Source: PALSA-505 sp036501145 (GTDB taxonomy: Bacteria; Actinomycetota; Actinomycetes; Streptosporangiales; Streptosporangiaceae). Taken from it: 64,000 nucleotides of DNA. The notes under the pieces were generated by a model. It saw only the letters and a list, made by a program, of their open reading frames with translations, was not told where the DNA came from and did no database searches. Numbering within the stretch: the first letter of the stretch is position 1; the number at the start of each line of letters is the position of its first letter. Position numbers and translations under genes: made by a program. This document shows, one piece after another, positions 59,744-64,000 of this stretch. The stretch spans positions 193,626 to 257,625 of the forward strand of contig DASYAV010000179.1 in assembly GCA_036501145.1 (NCBI GenBank). The letters run 5' to 3'.

Positions 59744-61165
59744 GTGGGCAGCGAGGAGCCGGCACCGCCGACCAGGCTGTGGGGCGGCAGGTTCGAGTCA
59801 GGGCCGGCCGACGCGCTCGCCAGGCTCTCGGTGAGTGTCCAGTTCGACTGGCGGCTGGCCCGGTATGACCTGATGGCTTCCCGCGCGCACGCCCGGGTAC
59901 TGCACAAGGCCGGGCTGCTGTCCGGCGAGGAGCTGGACCGGATGCTGGCCGCCCTGGACGATCTCGAGGCGGCCTGCCGGGACGGCTCGTTCCGGCCCAC
60001 CGTCGCCGATGAGGACGTGCACACCGCGCTGGAGCGCGGGCTGCTCGAGCGGCTCGGCGCGCTCGGCGGGAAGCTGCGGGCCGGCCGCAGCCGCAACGAC
60101 CAGATCGCCACCGACCTGCGGCTGTACCTTCGCGACCAGGCCCGGCTGCTGGCCTGCCGGATCGCCGAGCTGCAGACGGCACTGCTGGATCAGGCACAGC
60201 GGCACACCGGCACGCACGCGCCCGGCATGACCCACCTGCAGCATGCGCAGCCCGTGCTGTTCGCCCACCAGCTGCTCGCGCACGCGCAGGCGCTGGCCCG
60301 CGACATCGCGCGGCTGCGTGACTGGGACGCGCGCGCGGCGGTCTGCCCGCTCGGCGCCGGCGCGCTGGCCGGCTCGTCGCTGGGCCTGGACGCCGGGGCG
60401 GTCGCCGCCGAGCTCGGATTCGCCGGGCCGGCGCCGAACTCGATGGACGCGGTGAGCGACCGCGACTTCGCCGCGGAGTTCTGCTTCGCCGCCGCGCTGA
60501 CCGGGGTGCACCTGTCCCGGCTCGGCGAGGAGATCGTGCTGTGGGCGTCGCAGGAGTTCGGCTGGGTGGAGATCGACGACGCGTACGCGACCGGGTCGTC
60601 GATCATGCCGCAGAAGAAGAACCCGGACGTGGCCGAACTGGCCCGGGGCAAGGCAGGACGGCTGATCGGCGGCCTGACCGGGCTGCTGGTCACGCTCAAA
60701 GGGCTGCCGCTGACCTATAACCGGGACCTGCAGGAGGACAAGGAGCCGGTGTTCGACGCGGCCGACACACTGCTCCTCGTGCTGCCCGCGATGGCCGGGC
60801 TTGTGTCCACCCTGCGGGTCAACGCCCAGCGGCTGTCGGCCAGCGCGACCTCGGGGTTCGCCCTGGCCACCGACCTGGCCGAGCTGCTGGTGCGGCGCGG
60901 GGTGCCGTTCCGCGAAGCGCACGAGATCGTCGGGCACCTGGTGGTGTGGTGCCAGGTGCACGACGTGGACTTCGGCGAGGTGAGCGACGCCGACCTGGCG
61001 CACGTGTCGGCGCACCTGACGCCGGACGTCCGCTCGGTGCTGTCGGCGGCCGGCGCGATCGCCGCGCGCAACTCGGCCGGCGGCACGGCGGGGGAGCGGG
61101 TCGCCGAGCAGCTCACCGCGCTGCGCGCTCAGGTGGACGCGGATGCGGCCTGGGGCGCACGTTAG
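59744..61165 (+). CDS. argH: Argininosuccinate lyase
   Basis: This 473-residue enzyme of the fumarase/aspartase superfamily splits argininosuccinate into arginine and fumarate. TRLWGGRFESGPADAL is the usual start, AGRSRNDQIATDLRLYL is conserved region 1, HTHLQ-like GMTHLQHAQPVLFAHQL region 2, and GSSIMPQKKNPDVAELARG the signature with the catalytic Ser loop. GTG 59744 lies behind CAGGAGGAGC. It ends inside the mpg gene (23-base overlap). No argG or argF is present between argD and here, unlike mycobacteria. Confidence 0.96.
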   Translation: MGSEEPAPPTRLWGGRFESGPADALARLSVSVQFDWRLARYDLMASRAHARVLHKAGLLSGEELDRMLAALDDLEAACRDGSFRPTVADEDVHTALERGLLERLGALGGKLRAGRSRNDQIATDLRLYLRDQARLLACRIAELQTALLDQAQRHTGTHAPGMTHLQHAQPVLFAHQLLAHAQALARDIARLRDWDARAAVCPLGAGALAGSSLGLDAGAVAAELGFAGPAPNSMDAVSDRDFAAEFCFAAALTGVHLSRLGEEIVLWASQEFGWVEIDDAYATGSSIMPQKKNPDVAELARGKAGRLIGGLTGLLVTLKGLPLTYNRDLQEDKEPVFDAADTLLLVLPAMAGLVSTLRVNAQRLSASATSGFALATDLAELLVRRGVPFREAHEIVGHLVVWCQVHDVDFGEVSDADLAHVSAHLTPDVRSVLSAAGAIAARNSAGGTAGERVAEQLTALRAQVDADAAWGAR

Positions 61166-61820
61166 CGCCGGGCCGGCCGGCGGCGGGCTGCTGCCCAGGG
61201 AGTTCTTCGGCGGGCCGTCCGTCGGCGTGGCGCCCGCCCTGCTCGGCTGCGTGCTGTCCGCGCGCTCGCCGGACGGCGACGTGGCCGTGCGGCTGACCGA
61301 GGTGGAGGCGTACCTGGGGGAGGTGGATCCCGCGTCGCATGCCTACCGGGGGAAGACCAAGCGGAATGCGGTGATGTACGGCGAGCCGGGGCACGCGTAC
61401 GTCTACTTCACCTACGGCATGCACTTCTGCGTGAACCTGGTCTGCCAGCCGGGCGGCACCGCGTCGGCGGTACTGCTGCGGGCCGGCGCCGTGCTGACTG
61501 GGGCCACGCTGGCGAGGCACCGCCGTTCAGCAGGAAAAAGAACTGAACCAGCTACCCAGGACCTGGCCCGCGGGCCGGCCCGGCTTTGCCAGGCGCTCGG
61601 CATCGACCGCTCGCTCGACGGCGCGGACGTGTGCGACCCGGACTCCGCACTGCGGATCTTCGGGCCCGGCCCGCCGGGGACCGTGATCAGCAGCGGGCCC
61701 AGGGTCGGCGTGAGCACCGCGGCCACGGTCCCATGGCGGTTCTGGGTCGCGGGTGACCCGACCGTCTCCGCCTACCGGGCGCACACGCCGCGCCGCAGAA
61801 ACCCTTCGGCCGGGGTGTAA
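61143..61820 (+). CDS. DNA-3-methyladenine glycosylase (AAG/MPG family)
   Basis: This 225-residue base-excision enzyme removes alkylated purines. The AAG signature is VRLTEVEAYLGEVDPASHAY, then KTKRNAVMYGEPGHAYVYF and TYGMHFCVNLVC, with LARGPARLCQALGID and the C-terminal RVGVSTAATVPWRFWVAGD. The catalytic Glu is within TEVEAYLG. ATG 61143 overlaps argH; GTG and later starts are less likely because LLPREFFGGPSVGVAPALLG is the family's usual N-terminus. argH-mpg-tyrS is a conserved order in streptomycetes. Confidence 0.93.
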   Translation: MRPGAHVSAGPAGGGLLPREFFGGPSVGVAPALLGCVLSARSPDGDVAVRLTEVEAYLGEVDPASHAYRGKTKRNAVMYGEPGHAYVYFTYGMHFCVNLVCQPGGTASAVLLRAGAVLTGATLARHRRSAGKRTEPATQDLARGPARLCQALGIDRSLDGADVCDPDSALRIFGPGPPGTVISSGPRVGVSTAATVPWRFWVAGDPTVSAYRAHTPRRRNPSAGV

Positions 61821-61870
61821 CCGGGCCACTATCCTGTCCCCTGAAAGCGAGATCAGCGGGAGAGGGAGCA

Positions 61871-63175
61871 GTGGCGGACATCATCGAAGAGCTGTCCTGG
61901 CGTGGCCTGGTGGCGATCTCTACCGACCTCGAGGAGCTCCGCACGGCGCTCCGGTCCGGACAGGTCACCGTTTACATCGGGTTCGACCCGACCGCCCCGG
62001 GTCTGCACATCGGCAACCTTGTGCAGTTGCTCACATTGCGCAGGCTGCAGCTGGCCGGGCACCGGCCGATCGGCCTGGTAGGCGGGGCCACCGGGCTGAT
62101 CGGCGACCCGAGCGGCAAATCCGCGGAGCGGGTGCTGAACTCGCGCGAGGTCGTGGCGGAGTGGACCGGGCGGCTGCGTGGCGAGGTGAGCAGGATCCTC
62201 GATTTCGAGCCCGGGCCGGCCAGTGCGCTGCTGGTCAGCAACCTGGACTGGACACGGGACCTGCCGGCGCTGGACTTCCTGCGGGATATCGGCAAGCACT
62301 TCTCGGTCAACCAGATGCTGGCCAGGGAGTCGGTGCGGGCCCGGCTGGACGGCGGCGGGATCAGCTACACCGAGTTCAGCTACCAGCTGCTGCAGGCCAT
62401 GGACTACCTGGAGCTGCACCGGCGGCACGGCTGCACGCTTCAGCTGGGCGGCAGTGACCAGTGGGGGAACCTGGTTGGCGGGGTTGACCTGATCCGCCGG
62501 GTGGAAGGCGCCTCGGTGCACGCGCTGGCCACCCCGCTGATCACCAAACCGGACGGCACCAAGTACGGCAAGACCGAGGGCGGCGCGATCTGGCTCAGCG
62601 CGGAGTTGATGAGCCCGTACGAGTTCTACCAGTTCTGGCTCAACCGGGCCGACGCCGAAGCCGGTCACCTGCTGCGCGTGTTCACCTTCCGCGGCCGCGA
62701 GGAGATCGCCGACCTGGAACTGGCCACCACCGAGCGGCCAGCCGCACGTGCGGCGCAGCGTGCCCTGGCCGAGGACGTCACCACGCTGGTGCACGGCCGG
62801 GGCGAGTACGAGCGCGCGGCCGCCGCCAGCCGGGCCCTGTTCGGCCAGGGCGACCTGCGCACGCTGGACGAGGCGACGCTGCGGGCGGTGATGGCGCAGG
62901 CGCCATCGACGGTGGTGCCCGGGACGGCGGCCCTGTCAGCCGTCAGCGAACTCATGGCTCAGGTCGGGATCGTGGAGAGCAAGTCGGCCGCGCGGCGGGC
63001 GATCGCCGCGGGCGGCGCCTACCTGAATAACGAGAAGGTGACGGATCCGGACCAGATTCCGGCCCCCGCGGACCTGCTGCGCGGGAAGTTTCTCGTGCTC
63101 AGGCGGGGTAAGCGCACCACGGGCGTGGTCGAGGTCGCGGCCGGGGGGCCCAGCGAAGTCCAGAGTTCGATTTGA
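61871..63175 (+). CDS. tyrS: Tyrosyl-tRNA synthetase
   Basis: This 434-residue class I enzyme charges tRNA-Tyr. The HIGH-type motif is in TAPGLHIGNLVQL, the Tyr-binding strand in YQLLQAMDYLELH, GGSDQWGNLVGGVDLI follows, and KYGKTEGGAIW is the KMSKS equivalent. The C-terminal S4-like RNA-binding domain is VGIVESKSAARRAIAAGGAY and KFLVLRRGKR. GTG 61871 is preceded by GGGAGAGGG. The stop lies inside the -35 of a possible rRNA-leader promoter. Confidence 0.96.
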   Translation: MADIIEELSWRGLVAISTDLEELRTALRSGQVTVYIGFDPTAPGLHIGNLVQLLTLRRLQLAGHRPIGLVGGATGLIGDPSGKSAERVLNSREVVAEWTGRLRGEVSRILDFEPGPASALLVSNLDWTRDLPALDFLRDIGKHFSVNQMLARESVRARLDGGGISYTEFSYQLLQAMDYLELHRRHGCTLQLGGSDQWGNLVGGVDLIRRVEGASVHALATPLITKPDGTKYGKTEGGAIWLSAELMSPYEFYQFWLNRADAEAGHLLRVFTFRGREEIADLELATTERPAARAAQRALAEDVTTLVHGRGEYERAAAASRALFGQGDLRTLDEATLRAVMAQAPSTVVPGTAALSAVSELMAQVGIVESKSAARRAIAAGGAYLNNEKVTDPDQIPAPADLLRGKFLVLRRGKRTTGVVEVAAGGPSEVQSSI

Positions 63176-63199
63176 CGAGTGGCGCAGGACTGCTAATGT
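63172..63199 (+). promoter_or_regulatory. Possible distal rRNA promoter overlapping the tyrS stop
   Basis: TTGACG and TAATGT are 16 bases apart; the -35 contains the TGA stop of tyrS. Multiple promoters in front of rrn operons are the rule in actinomycetes. The long stem that follows would be in its transcript. Confidence 0.45.
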
Positions 63200-63207
63200 T
63201 TCACCTG

Positions 63208-63249
63208 CCCCAGGGAGAACGGGCCGCTCACCGCGGCCGGTCCCTGGGG
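63208..63249 (+). terminator. Two-part hairpin after tyrS
   Basis: CCCCAGGGA (63208-63216) pairs with TCCCTGGGG (63241-63249), and inside GGCCGC (63222-63227) pairs with GCGGCC (63233-63238). It is strong but has no T-run. It may insulate tyrS from the rRNA operon or be part of a leader from the distal promoter. Confidence 0.5.
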
Positions 63250-63388
63250 ACCACCAGGCGCCAACCGGAATAACCAGTGCCGTCGTGCGGTTGTACTAGC
63301 TCCGACGCTCTGGCCCTAACTGGCGTCGCCCGGTCCCCGGCCGGGCTAAACTGGAGGGGAAGCCGGACAAAAAGTTCAGCCGAAAGAC

Positions 63389-63417
63389 TTGACTGAGCCT
63401 AGTCCGGCTGGTAAGTT
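63389..63417 (+). promoter_or_regulatory. Main predicted promoter of the rRNA operon
   Basis: TTGACT and TAAGTT are separated by 17 bases, close to the consensus of actinobacterial rrn promoters. It lies about 230 bases before the 16S start, with the leader hairpin and antitermination-like elements downstream. Confidence 0.75.
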
Positions 63418-63649
63418 AGCAGGGTTGCCCCCGAAGAGGATGAAAATCCTCGGAGGGTGCGCGTCCGTACCTTGAGAACTCAACAGCGTGCTAAAAGCCA
63501 GTGCAAATAAGCACAACCCCGTTAAAGGGATCCATGGCCATTTTGGACACGGATTCCTAGACGAAATTTTTGCCAAGATCGCCCCGTTTCTGGGGCGCTC
63601 CAGTTGTCAGCACCCATGCGGCTTGCCGTGTGGTTTGCATATAGACATC
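63418..63649 (+). other. 16S rRNA leader with antitermination and processing signals
   Basis: The leader contains GAGGAT/ATCCTC around a GAAA tetraloop (63436-63451), an AT-richer stretch with TTGAGAACTCAACAGCGTG (63473-63491), the boxA-like region usual before actinobacterial 16S genes, and GCCCC/GGGGC (63582-63597). The RNase III partner of the 3' flank lies outside the window, so the processing stem cannot be confirmed. No protein gene is supported. Confidence 0.6.

Positions 63650-64000
<351 letters not shown>

Noticed and set aside
59790..59805. GGTTCGAGTC, resembling a tRNA T-loop
   Set aside because: It lies within the conserved argH start and has no acceptor or anticodon arms around it; no tRNA was found in the window.

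Overview
This window looks like core chromosome of a high-GC actinomycete. The evidence is GC-saturated third codon positions, many GTG and TTG starts, GTGA/ATGA stop-start overlaps, Shine-Dalgarno cores of the GGAGG type, and a gene order (ruvCAB-yajC-secDF-apt-rel, aspS-rarA-alaS-ruvX-mltG-aroE, infC-rpmI-rplT-trmH-pheST, argCJBDR-argH-mpg-tyrS-rrn) familiar from Streptomyces and Streptosporangiales-type chromosomes. The last 351 bases are the 5' end of a 16S rRNA gene of actinobacterial type. I could not place it to genus.

Layout. Bases 1-5.7 kb are accessory: a TetR regulator overlapping a half-length MFS protein, an amidohydrolase, an M20 amidase/dipeptidase and a DHA2-type exporter with a palindromic operator in front. 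From 5.7 to 11.3 kb lie a large secreted protein of unknown function, a GNAT acetyltransferase, a membrane-tethered J-domain protein with an extracytoplasmic propeller-like domain, an unrecognised 227-residue protein and a Uma2-family protein. From 11.3 to 18.0 kb the minus strand carries treY-treZ-treX(glgX), which make trehalose from glycogen or maltodextrin. A 56-base palindrome separates it from ruvCAB (Holliday junction processing), followed by yajC-secD-secF (Sec export), apt and the bifunctional (p)ppGpp enzyme rel.

From 27.8 to 36.8 kb come an ArsR-like repressor with its operator, def, a DUF349 protein, a membrane-anchored cyclophilin, a metallo-beta-lactamase hydrolase, aspS, a decayed glycosyltransferase-39 remnant (nonsense codon plus frameshift), rarA and two small membrane-associated proteins. 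alaS-ruvX-mltG-aroE follow, with a three-way-junction-like element between alaS and ruvX. On the minus strand the overlapping pptH-pptT pair encodes opposing phosphopantetheine hydrolase and transferase functions. From 45.4 kb comes the translation block: a hairpin-rich leader ending in an attenuator-like terminator, infC with an apparent ATC start, tandem repeats, rpmI, rplT, a TrmH-type methyltransferase with no ATG/GTG/TTG start, a soluble histidine kinase, pheS and pheT. Two small minus-strand genes precede argC-J-B-D-R and argH (arginine biosynthesis; argF and argG are not in the window), then mpg, tyrS and the rRNA leader.

Most of the window is conserved housekeeping DNA and I see no defence island, CRISPR array, prophage or biosynthetic cluster. 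The interesting material is mostly between genes: the alaS-ruvX structured element, an inverted repeat that buries the argR start codon, the treY-ruvC palindrome, the infC leader with the repeats before rpmI, and unconventional start codons for infC and trmH.
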